This document shows, piece by piece, positions 41,559 to 50,592 of a DNA stretch of 64,000 bases (positions within the stretch are counted from its first letter, which is position 1; each line of letters begins with the position of its first letter). The notes beneath the pieces were generated by a model. The model made no database searches. It was not told the origin of the DNA and saw only the letters and a program-made list of their open reading frames with translations. Made by a program: the position numbers and the translations under genes. Where the stretch lies: positions 34,471 to 98,470 of the forward strand of contig NZ_QMEL01000009.1 in the NCBI RefSeq assembly GCF_003390885.1. The letters are read 5' to 3'. The DNA comes from Pelagibacterium sediminicola (GTDB taxonomy: Bacteria > Pseudomonadota > Alphaproteobacteria > Rhizobiales > Devosiaceae).

Positions 41559-42221
41559 CTAATCAATATCCCTCGGCAGCGGGTCGGCGGTGAAGCGCAG
41601 GACTTCGCCATCGAGGGCGATGTTGATGCCCATGTGGGTGAGGCGGGCCAGGAGGCCGGTGTAAAAGGGCTGGATGGCGCGGGCGTCGACATTGCCGTCC
41701 TCGGGGGTGCCGGCGAGAAGCGCGGGGACGCCGTTGGGGATCAGCACCTTGGGGCCGGTAGCCGTGATGGTGATGCGTTCGCGGCCCGGTTCGCCCTCGA
41801 TCTCGACGGCGACATTGCCCCCGCGCGGCACGCCGCCTACGGCGATCAGCAGCATGTTGAGCAGCATCTTGGCCTTGTTCTTGGGCAGGAACATGGGCGC
41901 GATCTTCCATTCGAGTTGAGCTTTTTCGACCGCGCTCATGTAAAGGCTGGCCACGCGCTCGGCTTCGCGCGTGTCGATGTCGGTGCCCGCCGTGGAGGAA
42001 GCGCCAAAGGCGAGGCGGGCAAATTCGAGCTTGGCGCGGGCCTGTCGGGTGGAGTTCTCGATCAACTCCTTGGCGAAGGCCTGCATATCGGTCTGGCTGG
42101 GATCGGCGAGCACCTCAAGCCCGTTGCCGATGGCGCCGACCGGGTTGATGAGGTCGTGGCAGACGCGCGAGCACAAGAGCGCGGCCAGGTCGGCCGCCTG
42201 CAGTTCAACGATGGTGCTCAT
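41559..42221 (-). CDS. chpT: Histidine phosphotransferase ChpT
   Basis: ChpT passes phosphate from CckA to CtrA and CpdR. 220 residues from ATG 42221 (GGGAGG upstream). The phosphorylated His22 is in LCSRVCHDLINPVGAIGNGL, the signature of the family; a degenerate ATPase-like domain (about 100-215) contains MLLNMLLIAVGGVPRGG. The gene is 2.4 kb from ctrA, its phosphorelay target. Confidence 0.93.
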   Translation of the reverse strand: MSTIVELQAADLAALLCSRVCHDLINPVGAIGNGLEVLADPSQTDMQAFAKELIENSTRQARAKLEFARLAFGASSTAGTDIDTREAERVASLYMSAVEKAQLEWKIAPMFLPKNKAKMLLNMLLIAVGGVPRGGNVAVEIEGEPGRERITITATGPKVLIPNGVPALLAGTPEDGNVDARAIQPFYTGLLARLTHMGINIALDGEVLRFTADPLPRDID

Positions 42222-42327
42222 GGGTCTTTTGCCTCCCGCCGGGCGGTTTTTGCGAATCAATAATAGGGCACTTTACATTCCGGCCGCGTCCAGACAACGC
42301 CGAGGTGAGGGCCGGACGGTCTTATGA

Positions 42328-42831
42328 TCAGTTTTCGGCGCGCGCGGGATGGTCGGGCAGCGCCTGCCAGTTCGTCACCGCGCGGGTGAACATGGTGGGA
42401 CGGGCGATGTCGAAGGCTTCGCGGTTGCCCACCGAATAAAACAACACCAGCCGGTCCTCGACGATGCGATAGATCGTGGGATTGCTGTCGGAGAGAAAGC
42501 CCCGCGCCATCGACATGGCGCAATGCCCGCCGAACAGCGGGGCATAGACTTCGGGCGCGTCGATGAAGATATCGCGGTTGGCCTGGGTCGCGAAATACCA
42601 GGGCACGCCGTTCCACTCGTATTCATAGAGCGCGCTGCCGAGCAAAGGTTCGGGCTCGGTGAAATAGGAGACCGGATCGTAACCCGAGATCGCCACCCCG
42701 GTCAGGAAATCGACCACCGTGCCCTTGCTCTGCGCGGCGGCCGGAGCGGTGGCCGCGGCGGCGAGAACCAGGCACAACAAAACCGCGTAACGTTTTGTAA
42801 GGGTTAAGATTTGTTTACCTATTTGCCGCAT
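42328..42831 (-). CDS. Exported YHS-domain protein
   Basis: 167 residues from ATG 42831; a signal peptide (about 1-34; YAVLLCLVLAAAATAPAAAQ) precedes a YHS-like domain with AISGYDPVSYF, YEWNGVPWYFATQANRDIF and YAPLFGGHCAMSMARG. YHS domains are small metal-binding or structural modules; here the protein is probably periplasmic and its role unknown. Divergent from the DUF1134 gene across a 133-base promoter region. Confidence 0.78.
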   Translation of the reverse strand: MRQIGKQILTLTKRYAVLLCLVLAAAATAPAAAQSKGTVVDFLTGVAISGYDPVSYFTEPEPLLGSALYEYEWNGVPWYFATQANRDIFIDAPEVYAPLFGGHCAMSMARGFLSDSNPTIYRIVEDRLVLFYSVGNREAFDIARPTMFTRAVTNWQALPDHPARAEN

Positions 42832-42964
42832 GATCGCCTTAGTGAACCGATAAACGTCTGGGGGCGGACGGCTTTGGAGACTAACCCAAGGACGTGTGCT
42901 CCCGGTTAACCGGGCACACTTTGCGGGGGCAATTGCAAAGCGCGTAGTGGGAGCAGCAGGAATC

Positions 42965-43537
42965 ATGTTCAATCGCCTCTTGATGGCAATGGTCGTTGTC
43001 TTGGCCAGCCTTGGCTTCACCGTGTCCGCACAGGCCCAGCAGGGCTCGTTGTCGGAAACCTATACGTCCGACGAAATCATGTCGGCGGGCCACCAGTTCT
43101 TCGGCTCGGTCGCTCAGGGGCTCGCCTCGCTGGTCGAGCGGGCCTTCAACGAATACGGCCAGCCCAACGCCTATATTCTGGGGCAGGAGGGCGGCGGGGC
43201 GCTGTTTATCGGCGCGCGCTATGGCGACGGCACGATGTACACCCGCAATGCGGGCACCCACAATATTTTCTGGCAGGGGCCAAGCCTGGGGCTCGATGTG
43301 GGTGCGGATGGCAGCCGAGTGATGATGCTGGTTTACAACCTGCCCTCGGTCGATGCGGTGTTCGACCGCTATCCGGGCGTGGATGGCTCCATCTATGCGG
43401 TGGGCGGGCTCGGCATGACCGCGTTGAGGCGCGACAATGTCTATGTCGTGCCGATCAGCTCGGGCATCGGGATTAGGGCGGGTGTCTCTGTGGGCTATCT
43501 CAACTTCACCCGCGAGCCGACCTGGAACCCGTTCTGA
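42965..43537 (+). CDS. DUF1134-family exported protein
   Basis: 190 residues from ATG 42965 (AGGA upstream). Signal peptide MFNRLLMAMVVVLASLGFTV ending SAQAQ, then a conserved domain with GHQFFGSVAQGLASLVERAF, GARYGDGTMYTR and GVDGSIYAVGGLGMT. DUF1134 is widespread in alphaproteobacteria with no known function, probably periplasmic. Confidence 0.85.
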   Translation: MFNRLLMAMVVVLASLGFTVSAQAQQGSLSETYTSDEIMSAGHQFFGSVAQGLASLVERAFNEYGQPNAYILGQEGGGALFIGARYGDGTMYTRNAGTHNIFWQGPSLGLDVGADGSRVMMLVYNLPSVDAVFDRYPGVDGSIYAVGGLGMTALRRDNVYVVPISSGIGIRAGVSVGYLNFTREPTWNPF

Positions 43538-43686
43538 GCACGATCCGTTGAGGCCAGTAACGTTACCGCAAGCCATGCGTGACGACACGCGCCGCTTCCT
43601 TTAAGGTGTTTTTTCAACCGGTGCCTGTTGCCGCGGGCACGGAAACTGGTGTTAAACGCACCTCCGGTGAGCGGATAGACGGTCAT

Positions 43687-44793
43687 ATGATCATCGAATA
43701 CATCATGTATTTCGTGTTGGGATTCCTGGCCGCCGGGCTCATCGCCCTTGCGATCGGGCCCGCCATATGGAATCGCGCCGTCCGGCTGACGCGCCGCCGT
43801 ATCGAGGCGGCGACTCCTGTAACCCTGAGCGAGTTCCGGGCCGACAAGGATCGCCTGCGTGCCGAGCACGCGATTGCGGTGCGGCGGCTCGAAATGCGGG
43901 TGGCCGGCTTGCGCGAGCGCATGGCCCAGCAGATCGTGGCGCTCGACGCGGCGGCGACCGAATTGCGGGCCTTGCGTACCGAGCGCGACGAGCAGTTTTC
44001 GACCATCGAATCCTACAAGGTGCGCGAGCAGGAACTGATCGTGCGCATCCGCGATCTCGAACGCGACGGCGCGGCGCTGGCGGCGCGGTTGCGGCAGGCC
44101 GATGTCGACCTCTCCGATATCGATGAGGCGCTGGTGCCCGAGCGGCCCGATCCGGTCGGCGCGGATACGCTTTCGGGCGATTATCGGGCCGATGTCGAGG
44201 ACCTTCTGACTGCGCTCAATATCGAACGCCAGCGCAATTCCTATCTCGAGGAACAGGCGCGGATGCTGCTCAGGCGGATCGAGAAGCAAAAGCGCGGGCT
44301 CAAGGACAACGCAATCGCCATGTTGCGCGATACGCTCTCGGCCAAGGACGATCCCGACAGCGAGGCGCGGGTGGAGTTGCGCAAGGCCGAAGCGCGAATC
44401 GCGGGCGCCGAAAGCCGGCTGAGCGCGCTTCTGGCGGAATCCCAGATCGAAAGCACCGAGACCGCGCCACAGCTTCTGGCCGATACGTTGTGGGATGAGG
44501 ATCAGCTCGAAACGCTCAAGGCCAATGTCCTCGCCCTTCAGGAAAGCGCGGTACGCGACTGGCGCAACGGGCGGCAGGATGCCGGAGGATTGCGGGCCCG
44601 GCTCGAGGCGATCGCATCGGACGTCGCTGAAATCGTTTATGCGGGGGATTCCGATGCGAAGGACGATGCGGAGGAAAGCCTGTTCGACCGTATCCGCAAA
44701 TTCGCCGGCGAGGATTTTGAAGAGGCGGGTGCCGCTCTGCCCGGCCCGGTCAGCGAGCGCATGGCGGCGCTGAGGGATATGCAGGGGCGGTAG
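43687..44793 (+). CDS. Membrane-anchored coiled-coil protein, function unknown
   Basis: 368 residues from ATG 43687 (MIIEYIMYFVLGFLAAGLIA). One N-terminal membrane helix (about 4-26), IWNRAVRLTRRRIEAATPVT, then long coiled-coil stretches (about 50-150 and 180-260). Conserved in Hyphomicrobiales as far as I recall, without a function. The topology (short anchor, long cytoplasmic coil) resembles RmuC- or EzrA-like scaffolds, but no such motif is seen. A longer frame from 43579 has no better start. Confidence 0.75.
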   Translation: MIIEYIMYFVLGFLAAGLIALAIGPAIWNRAVRLTRRRIEAATPVTLSEFRADKDRLRAEHAIAVRRLEMRVAGLRERMAQQIVALDAAATELRALRTERDEQFSTIESYKVREQELIVRIRDLERDGAALAARLRQADVDLSDIDEALVPERPDPVGADTLSGDYRADVEDLLTALNIERQRNSYLEEQARMLLRRIEKQKRGLKDNAIAMLRDTLSAKDDPDSEARVELRKAEARIAGAESRLSALLAESQIESTETAPQLLADTLWDEDQLETLKANVLALQESAVRDWRNGRQDAGGLRARLEAIASDVAEIVYAGDSDAKDDAEESLFDRIRKFAGEDFEEAGAALPGPVSERMAALRDMQGR

Positions 44794-44813
44794 GGCGGCC
44801 GCGATTTTCCCAT

Positions 44814-44905
44814 CGCTTCCCCGGCGAAAGCCGGGGTCCAAGCTCCACCATCAAGGGTTGCGGATGCCGCGTTGTGGATCCCGGCTTTCGCCGGGACAGC
44901 GAGGG
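44814..44905. repeat. Short palindrome pair, family D copy 1
   Basis: CCCCGGCGAAAGCCGGGG (hairpin) followed after about 45 bases by ATCCCGGCTTTCGCCGGGA and CAGCGAGG. The two hairpins are inverted copies of one another. Similar pairs are at 52513-52604 and 60233-60330. Lies between the coiled-coil gene and the convergent flhA. Confidence 0.8.
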
Positions 44906-44909
44906 AGAG

Positions 44910-47147
44910 TTACACACTCCCCACCGTGCGCAGCTTGATGCGTGGGTGCACTTCGTTCTGGCTGAGCACCACGGTTTGCGGGCGGAAGCGTTCGATGATG
45001 GCGCGGATGTGGGGGCGGATGTGGGGGGAGGTGATGAGGACGGGGATTTCGCCCATTTGCGCGGCGCTTTCAAAGGCGCCCTGGATGCCGACGATGAACT
45101 GCTGGAGTTTTGAGGGTGCCATGGCGAGGTGGCGGTCCTCGCCGTCGCCCACCATGGCTTCGGCGAAATCGCGCTCCCAGTTGGGCGAGAGGGTCAGAAG
45201 CGGCAGGGTGCCGTCATGGGCGAGATTGGCCGCGCAGATCTGGCGGGCGAGACGGGCACGGACGTGCTCGATGATCTGGCCAGTATTGCGCGCCGAGCCC
45301 GCGACTTCCGCGATCCCCTCGAGGATGGTCGACAGATCGCGGATCGAGACGCGCTCGGCCAGAAGACCCTGCAATACGCGCTGGATGCCCGAGACGGTGA
45401 TGAGCGAGGGCACGATATCCTCGACGAGCTTTTGCTGGTCCTTGGAGATGCCCGTCAAGAGGGACTGGACGTTGGCGTAGCTCAAAAGGTCGGCGGTATT
45501 GGCCTTCAAGACTTCGGTGAGATGGGTGGAGATCACCGTCGATGGATCGACGATGGTGAGCCCGGCCACTTCCGCCTCGTCGCGCAAGGCCGCATCGATC
45601 CATGTGGCGGGCAGGCCAAAGGTGGGCTCGACCGTGTGCTGGCCGGGGAGGGCGATGGGGTTGCCCATCGGGTCCATGACCATCAACTGGTTGGCATGAA
45701 CCTCGCCGTGCCCGGCCTCGACCTCCTTGATCTTGACCTTGTAGACATTGGGTTCGAGTTGCATGTTGTCGAGGATGCGTACGGCAGGCATCACGAAACC
45801 CAGTTCGACGGCGAGTTGGCGGCGCAGGGCCTTGATCTGCTCGGTCAGGCGGTCGGTGCCGGTATCGTCCTCCTTGACGAGGCCGAGCAGGCCATAGCCC
45901 AGTTCGAGCTTCAATTCATCCATCTTGAGGGCATCGGTGATGGGCGGTTCGGCCGGGGCGGCGGCAATGGCGGCGTGCTCGACCGCCGCGGCCCGTTCAG
46001 TCTCCTGCCTTTGCGCTTCCTTCTGCTTGCGGGAGGTCCATGCCAGATAGCCGGTGGCCCCGCCGAGCAGCGCAAAGGGAATGAGCGGCATCCCGGGAAC
46101 CATGGCCATCAGGAACATGACGCCCGAGGACATGCCGAGCGCGGCGGGGTAGCCGGTGAACTGGGTGGCAAGCGCCCGGTTGGCCGAACCGGTGACGCCG
46201 GCTTTGGAAACCAGCATACCCGCCGAAATCGAGACGATGACCGCCGGGATCTGGCCGACGAGCCCGTCGCCGATGGTGAGGAGGGTATACTGGGTGCTCG
46301 CCTGGCCAAGTTCCATGCCCATCTGCATGGTGCCGATGATGATGCCGGCGATGATGTTGATGAAGGTGATGAGCAGCGAGGCGATGGCCTCGCCGCGTAC
46401 GAATTTGGAAGCGCCGTCCATGGCGCCGAAAAAGGCGCTTTCGTCTTCGAGCGTCTTGCGGCGGGTCTTGGCTTCGGTCTCGTCGATCAGCCCGGCGGAA
46501 AGATCGGCGTCGATGGCCATCTGCTTGCCGGGCATGGCGTCGAGGTTGAAGCGCGCCGCCACTTCCGCGATGCGGCCCGACCCTTTGGTGATGACGATGA
46601 AATTGACGATCAGGATGATCGAAAAGACGATCATCCCGATGATGAAATTGCCGCGCGTGACGAAATTGCCGAACGCCTCGATGACCTGGCCGGCAGCGGC
46701 GGTGCCGGTGTGTCCGTCGCCCAGGATCAGGCGGGTCGAGGCAAGGTTGAGCGCCAAGCGGAACATGGTCGCGACCAGCAATACGGTCGGGAAGGAGGAA
46801 AATTCAAGCGGCGTCTGGATGAACAGCGCCGTCATCAGGATCATTACCGAAAACACGAAGCTCAGCGCCAGCAGCATGTCGAGCAGGATCGCGGGCATGG
46901 GCAGGACCAGAACCGCGATGATGGCAACGACGCCGATCGCCAGCCCGGCATTGGACTGACGGACAATCTCGATGATTTCGCCGATCTTGCCGAGACTGCC
47001 TGTCCGGGGGGCGCTTGCTGTTGATTGCGTCATTGTATTGGGTGCTGTTCCGGGAGGCGTGGGCGGTCTGGTTGCGGCGCCCGCACTCACACCCCGCGAC
47101 CCGGGCGTCGCGGGCGGTGGGGGTGCGAGGGGCGCCGCGATGGTCAT
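44910..47147 (-). CDS. flhA: Flagellar export gate protein FlhA
   Basis: Largest membrane component of the flagellar type III export gate. About eight membrane helices between residues 65 and 350, the FHIPEP loop region (NLASTRLILGDGHTG, EVAARFNLDAMPGKQMAIDAD) and a C-terminal cytoplasmic domain (about 390-745). A 50-residue Pro/Ala/Thr-rich N-terminal extension is unusual; ATG at 47033 would remove most of it. The listed start overlaps the flbD stop by four bases (ATGA), favouring coupling. Last gene of the fliF operon. Confidence 0.96.
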   Translation of the reverse strand: MTIAAPLAPPPPATPGSRGVSAGAATRPPTPPGTAPNTMTQSTASAPRTGSLGKIGEIIEIVRQSNAGLAIGVVAIIAVLVLPMPAILLDMLLALSFVFSVMILMTALFIQTPLEFSSFPTVLLVATMFRLALNLASTRLILGDGHTGTAAAGQVIEAFGNFVTRGNFIIGMIVFSIILIVNFIVITKGSGRIAEVAARFNLDAMPGKQMAIDADLSAGLIDETEAKTRRKTLEDESAFFGAMDGASKFVRGEAIASLLITFINIIAGIIIGTMQMGMELGQASTQYTLLTIGDGLVGQIPAVIVSISAGMLVSKAGVTGSANRALATQFTGYPAALGMSSGVMFLMAMVPGMPLIPFALLGGATGYLAWTSRKQKEAQRQETERAAAVEHAAIAAAPAEPPITDALKMDELKLELGYGLLGLVKEDDTGTDRLTEQIKALRRQLAVELGFVMPAVRILDNMQLEPNVYKVKIKEVEAGHGEVHANQLMVMDPMGNPIALPGQHTVEPTFGLPATWIDAALRDEAEVAGLTIVDPSTVISTHLTEVLKANTADLLSYANVQSLLTGISKDQQKLVEDIVPSLITVSGIQRVLQGLLAERVSIRDLSTILEGIAEVAGSARNTGQIIEHVRARLARQICAANLAHDGTLPLLTLSPNWERDFAEAMVGDGEDRHLAMAPSKLQQFIVGIQGAFESAAQMGEIPVLITSPHIRPHIRAIIERFRPQTVVLSQNEVHPRIKLRTVGSV

Positions 47148-48514
47148 GCGACGCTAAATCTGTGTTCGCCGGGGGCGGGGATGGGCACTCCTTCCTCGGC
47201 GTATTGATTGAGCTTGTTCCGCAGCGTCCGGATGGAGATGCCGAGGATGTTGGCGGCATGGGTACGGTTGCCCAGGCAATGATCGAGCGTATCGAGGATC
47301 AGTTCGCGTTCGACATCGGCAACGGTGCGCCCGACCATGGCGCGGGTGACGGCGTCGGCGGTCTGGGCGGCGTGGGCTGCGAGCGCGTTGTGGCGCACCG
47401 CCTCGGTCAGCTCGGTCCCGTCCGGCATGCGGATGGCGTCGGGTTCGATGACGTTGCCTTGCGAGAGCAGCACGGCGCGGTGGAGGGTATTTTCAAGCTC
47501 GCGGACGTTGCCCTGCCAGGGGGCCTTGACCAGTTCGTCGCGGGCGCTCTGGGAGAGGACGCGTTGGGTGAGCCCGTTGGCCGCCGAATAGCGCGCGACG
47601 AAATGCTCGGCCAGCGCCACGATGTCGCCGGGGCGCTCGCGCAGGGGCGGGAGCTTGAGATTGACGACGTTCAGGCGGAACAACAGGTCCTCGCGGAACC
47701 GGCCCTCGGCGACTTCGAGCGCGAGGTCCCGGTTGGAGGTGGCGAGGATGCGGATATCGACCGGGACGGGTTTGGTCCCGCCCACGCGGTCGATGACGCG
47801 CTCCTGAACGGCGCGCAACAGCTTGGCCTGCAACCGGAAGTCCATTTCCGAGATTTCATCGAGCAGGAGCGTGCCGCCATTGGCTTCCTCGAATTTGCCG
47901 ATCCGGCGGGCGACTGCGCCGGTGAAGGCCCCCTTTTCGTGGCCGAACAGTTCGGATTCCAGAAGGTGCTCGGGGATGGCGGCGCAGTTGATCGAGATGA
48001 AGGGGCGCGAAGCGCGGCGCGAGCGGGCGTGGAGGTATTTGGCCATCACCTCTTTGCCGGTGCCGCTCTCGCCGGTGATCAATATCGAGGCATCGGACGA
48101 TGCGATCTGATCGGCGAGCTTGACGACCCTGGCCATGGCCGGGTCGCGGAAGAGGAAATCGGAATTTTCGCGCGCGACGGCGGCGATGACGGCGGCGATC
48201 AGCTCGGCATCGGGGGGGAGCGGAATATATTCCTTGGCCCCGGCGCGAATGGCGTTGACCGCGGCGGCGGCGTTGGTCTCGGTGCCGCAGGCGACCACCG
48301 GGATATGGATGCGCTCGGCCTCGAGCGCGGCGATCAGCGCGGGGATGTCGACCATGACATCGACCAAAAGCAGGTCCGCGCCCTTACCCGCGCGCAACTC
48401 GGCCAGCGCGATCTCGATACCTCCGGCGTGGGCGACCTTGGCCCCGCCATCCATGGCCATCTTGCTGGCTTCGCTCAACTGCCCTTCAAGGGACCCGATT
48501 ATCAACAGACGCAT
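47144..48514 (-). CDS. flbD: Sigma-54-dependent flagellar regulator FlbD
   Basis: Activator of class III/IV flagellar genes in Caulobacter. 456 residues: a degenerate receiver domain (MRLLIIGSLEGQLSEASKMA) lacking the usual acidic pair, AAA+ sigma-54 interaction domain with Walker A GESGTGKE, GHEKGAFTGA (the sigma-54 contact loop) and GGTLLLDEISEMD, and a Fis-type helix-turn-helix at the end (NRTHAANILGISIRTLRNKL). Located exactly as in Caulobacter, after fliN. Likely acts at the sigma-54 promoter found upstream of fliK. Confidence 0.94.
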   Translation of the reverse strand: MRLLIIGSLEGQLSEASKMAMDGGAKVAHAGGIEIALAELRAGKGADLLLVDVMVDIPALIAALEAERIHIPVVACGTETNAAAAVNAIRAGAKEYIPLPPDAELIAAVIAAVARENSDFLFRDPAMARVVKLADQIASSDASILITGESGTGKEVMAKYLHARSRRASRPFISINCAAIPEHLLESELFGHEKGAFTGAVARRIGKFEEANGGTLLLDEISEMDFRLQAKLLRAVQERVIDRVGGTKPVPVDIRILATSNRDLALEVAEGRFREDLLFRLNVVNLKLPPLRERPGDIVALAEHFVARYSAANGLTQRVLSQSARDELVKAPWQGNVRELENTLHRAVLLSQGNVIEPDAIRMPDGTELTEAVRHNALAAHAAQTADAVTRAMVGRTVADVERELILDTLDHCLGNRTHAANILGISIRTLRNKLNQYAEEGVPIPAPGEHRFSVA

Positions 48515-48527
48515 AGCTCGTTCTCCC

Positions 48528-48875
48528 TCAGGCGGCCTTGACGATTTCGGTCATGGTGACGCCGAGCCGACCTTCGACCAATACGATTTCTCCACGGGCA
48601 ACGAGCCGGTCGTTGACGTAGATGTCGATGGCTTCGCCCACCTGACGGTCGAGCTCCACGACGGAGCCGACATCCATCTTGAGCAGCTTGGCGACGGGCA
48701 TCCGCGTGCGCCCAAGGACAACCGAGAGGCGCACGGGCACATCGAACACGGCTTCAAGGTCGCTGGCGGTACGTTCGCCGCTCGCCGTTTCTTCGCCGCG
48801 TTCACCGGCCAGCATTTCCTCGAAGGTTATGCCTTCGCCCTGGGTCTGGACGTCGCCGTCTTCTGGATCGGCCAT
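48528..48875 (-). CDS. fliN: Flagellar motor switch protein FliN
   Basis: C-ring protein. 115 residues; the C-terminal SpoA domain (about 40-112) contains VFDVPVRLSVVLGRTRMPV, SVVELDRQVGEAIDIYVN and RGEIVLVEGRLGVTMTEIV. The N-terminal 38 residues are acidic and variable. Two bases separate it from fliH and 13 from flbD, so the genes are one transcript. Confidence 0.95.
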   Translation of the reverse strand: MADPEDGDVQTQGEGITFEEMLAGERGEETASGERTASDLEAVFDVPVRLSVVLGRTRMPVAKLLKMDVGSVVELDRQVGEAIDIYVNDRLVARGEIVLVEGRLGVTMTEIVKAA

Positions 48876-48877
48876 GG

Positions 48878-49513
48878 TCAGCCTCCGTTATGCGTGTTGG
48901 CGCTGCGCGCCGTGAGATAGGCGGAAATGCGCTTGTCGATATCGCCGGAAATGGCGCCGATGTCGCGCACCAGCCCGCCGTCGGCCCATTCGATGCGGCC
49001 GTCGCCCAGCCGGATTTCGGGGTCGCCCATGACGATCAGCCGGCCGGCAAAGCCCGAGGTCTTCATGCGGCCTTCGGCGGCGTCGCGGAGCGCATCGCAA
49101 AGATCGGGGTGGCAGCGCACGACGAGGTGCGGCGCGGTTTCGAGCGAGGCAAGGTTTTCCTCGACCAGCGCGGCCAGTTCGGCCTCGGGATGACGGGCGA
49201 TGAGATGGGCGGCAAGTTTTTTGGCGATGGTTCCGGCAAGCGATACGGCCTCGCCAAGATGCAGCTCTTGCATTTCAGCGACCAGCGACAGGGCGTTCGC
49301 CGCCTGCGCCGCAAGGGCTTCGGCGGCGCGGGCAAGGGCGTCGGCGGACTTGACCCCCGCGCTTTCACGCGCCTTTGCAAAACCCTCCTCGAACCCCTCC
49401 TGACGCGCCTGGGCAATGGCGGCCTCAAGGGTGTCCTCGGGTACCATGCGGGTCTTGCGGACCGGGGCGGCGAGGTCGAGGTCGAAATTGAAACGTGCGG
49501 GGGCGGGGGTCAC
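48878..49513 (-). CDS. fliH: Flagellar export regulator FliH (FlbE)
   Basis: 211 residues; negative regulator and membrane-recruiting partner of FliI, called FlbE in Caulobacter. Central alanine-rich helices (about 28-100; AIAQARQEGFEEGFAKARES) precede the C-terminal globular part with GDPEIRLGDGRIEWADGGL, which is characteristic of FliH. Start overlaps the fliG stop by four bases. Position between fliG and fliN matches the Caulobacter operon. Confidence 0.9.
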   Translation of the reverse strand: MTPAPARFNFDLDLAAPVRKTRMVPEDTLEAAIAQARQEGFEEGFAKARESAGVKSADALARAAEALAAQAANALSLVAEMQELHLGEAVSLAGTIAKKLAAHLIARHPEAELAALVEENLASLETAPHLVVRCHPDLCDALRDAAEGRMKTSGFAGRLIVMGDPEIRLGDGRIEWADGGLVRDIGAISGDIDKRISAYLTARSANTHNGG

Positions 49514-50592
49514 AGGATCATCTCCTCATCGGCCTTGCCCTTGGTGATGACAATCTCGCCGCGCGCGGCAAGGTCCTTGGCGGTATTGACCATGCGACCC
49601 TGTGCCTCGTCGACGTCCTTGAGCCTTACCGCGCCCATCGCTTCCATGTCGTCGCGCATCATGTTGGCGGCGCGGGTCGACATGTTGGAAAAGAAAAATT
49701 CCTTGGCCGCGTCCGAAGCGCCTTTCAGAGCCAGCGACAGTTCCTTGCGGTCGAAGTTCTGGAGCAGGGTCTGGATGGCGGCGGATTCGAGGCGTGTCAG
49801 GTCATCGAAGGTGAACATCAGGTTCTTGATGCGCTCGGCGCTGTCGCGGCTGATCTCTTCGAGCGCGGTCATGAAGCGGGCTTCGGTCTGGCGGTCAAAG
49901 GCATTGAAGATGTCAGCCATCTGCTCGTGGCTGTCGCGGCGCTGGGTGTGGCTGAGCGTCGACATGAATTCGGTCCTGAGGGTGGCCTCGATCTTTTCAA
50001 GGATTTCCTTTTGCACCGGGTCGATCGAAAGCATGCGCTGGACGACATCCAAGGCCAGTTCCTCGGGGAGCACGGAGAGAACGCGGCTGGCGTGGTCGGG
50101 CGAAATCTTGGTGAGGACCACGGCAATAGTCTGGGGATATTCGTTCTTCAGGTAGCTTGCGAGGATGTCTTCCTGAACGTTTGAGAGCTTTTCCCAGATG
50201 TTGCGGCCCGCCGGTCCGCGGATTTCCTCCATGATCTGGTCCACCCGGTCGGGCGGCAGGAAGGAGAGCAGCAGGCGCTCGGTGGTGTCGGAATTGCCTG
50301 CCATGGCGCCTGTCGAGGACACGTGCATGACGAAATCGGCAAGCAGTTCGTCGAGCATCTCCTGGGTGATCGGACCGAGCCGAACCATGGCGCGCGAGAG
50401 CTGGCGGATCTCCACCTCGTCGAGCTCCTCAAGGATCGGGCGGCCGAAATCGGGGCCGAGCGCAAGCAGAAGCGCGGCGGCCTTTTCGTCGCCCGACATG
50501 GTGCGCTGGTTGGTCTGGTCCCCGATCTGGAGTCCTTTGGCAAGCCCTTCGGGTTCGGCGAGCATGGCGGGCGCGGGCAGGGACATGGTCAT
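49510..50592 (-). CDS. fliG: Flagellar motor switch protein FliG
   Basis: Rotor protein that contacts the stator. 360 residues with N, middle and C domains: KAAALLLALGPDFGRPILEEL, then the EHPQ-like motif written NEYPQTIAVVLTKISP, and the torque helix region in LMFTFDDLTRLESAAIQTLL. ATG 50592 overlaps the fliF stop by four bases; an ATG two codons later is also possible. Confidence 0.96.
   Translation of the reverse strand: MTMSLPAPAMLAEPEGLAKGLQIGDQTNQRTMSGDEKAAALLLALGPDFGRPILEELDEVEIRQLSRAMVRLGPITQEMLDELLADFVMHVSSTGAMAGNSDTTERLLLSFLPPDRVDQIMEEIRGPAGRNIWEKLSNVQEDILASYLKNEYPQTIAVVLTKISPDHASRVLSVLPEELALDVVQRMLSIDPVQKEILEKIEATLRTEFMSTLSHTQRRDSHEQMADIFNAFDRQTEARFMTALEEISRDSAERIKNLMFTFDDLTRLESAAIQTLLQNFDRKELSLALKGASDAAKEFFFSNMSTRAANMMRDDMEAMGAVRLKDVDEAQGRMVNTAKDLAARGEIVITKGKADEEMIL

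Noticed and set aside
45129..47024. Very long open frame on the plus strand opposite flhA
   Set aside because: Antisense shadow caused by high GC and codon bias; its product is low-complexity with no motif, while flhA on the minus strand is complete.
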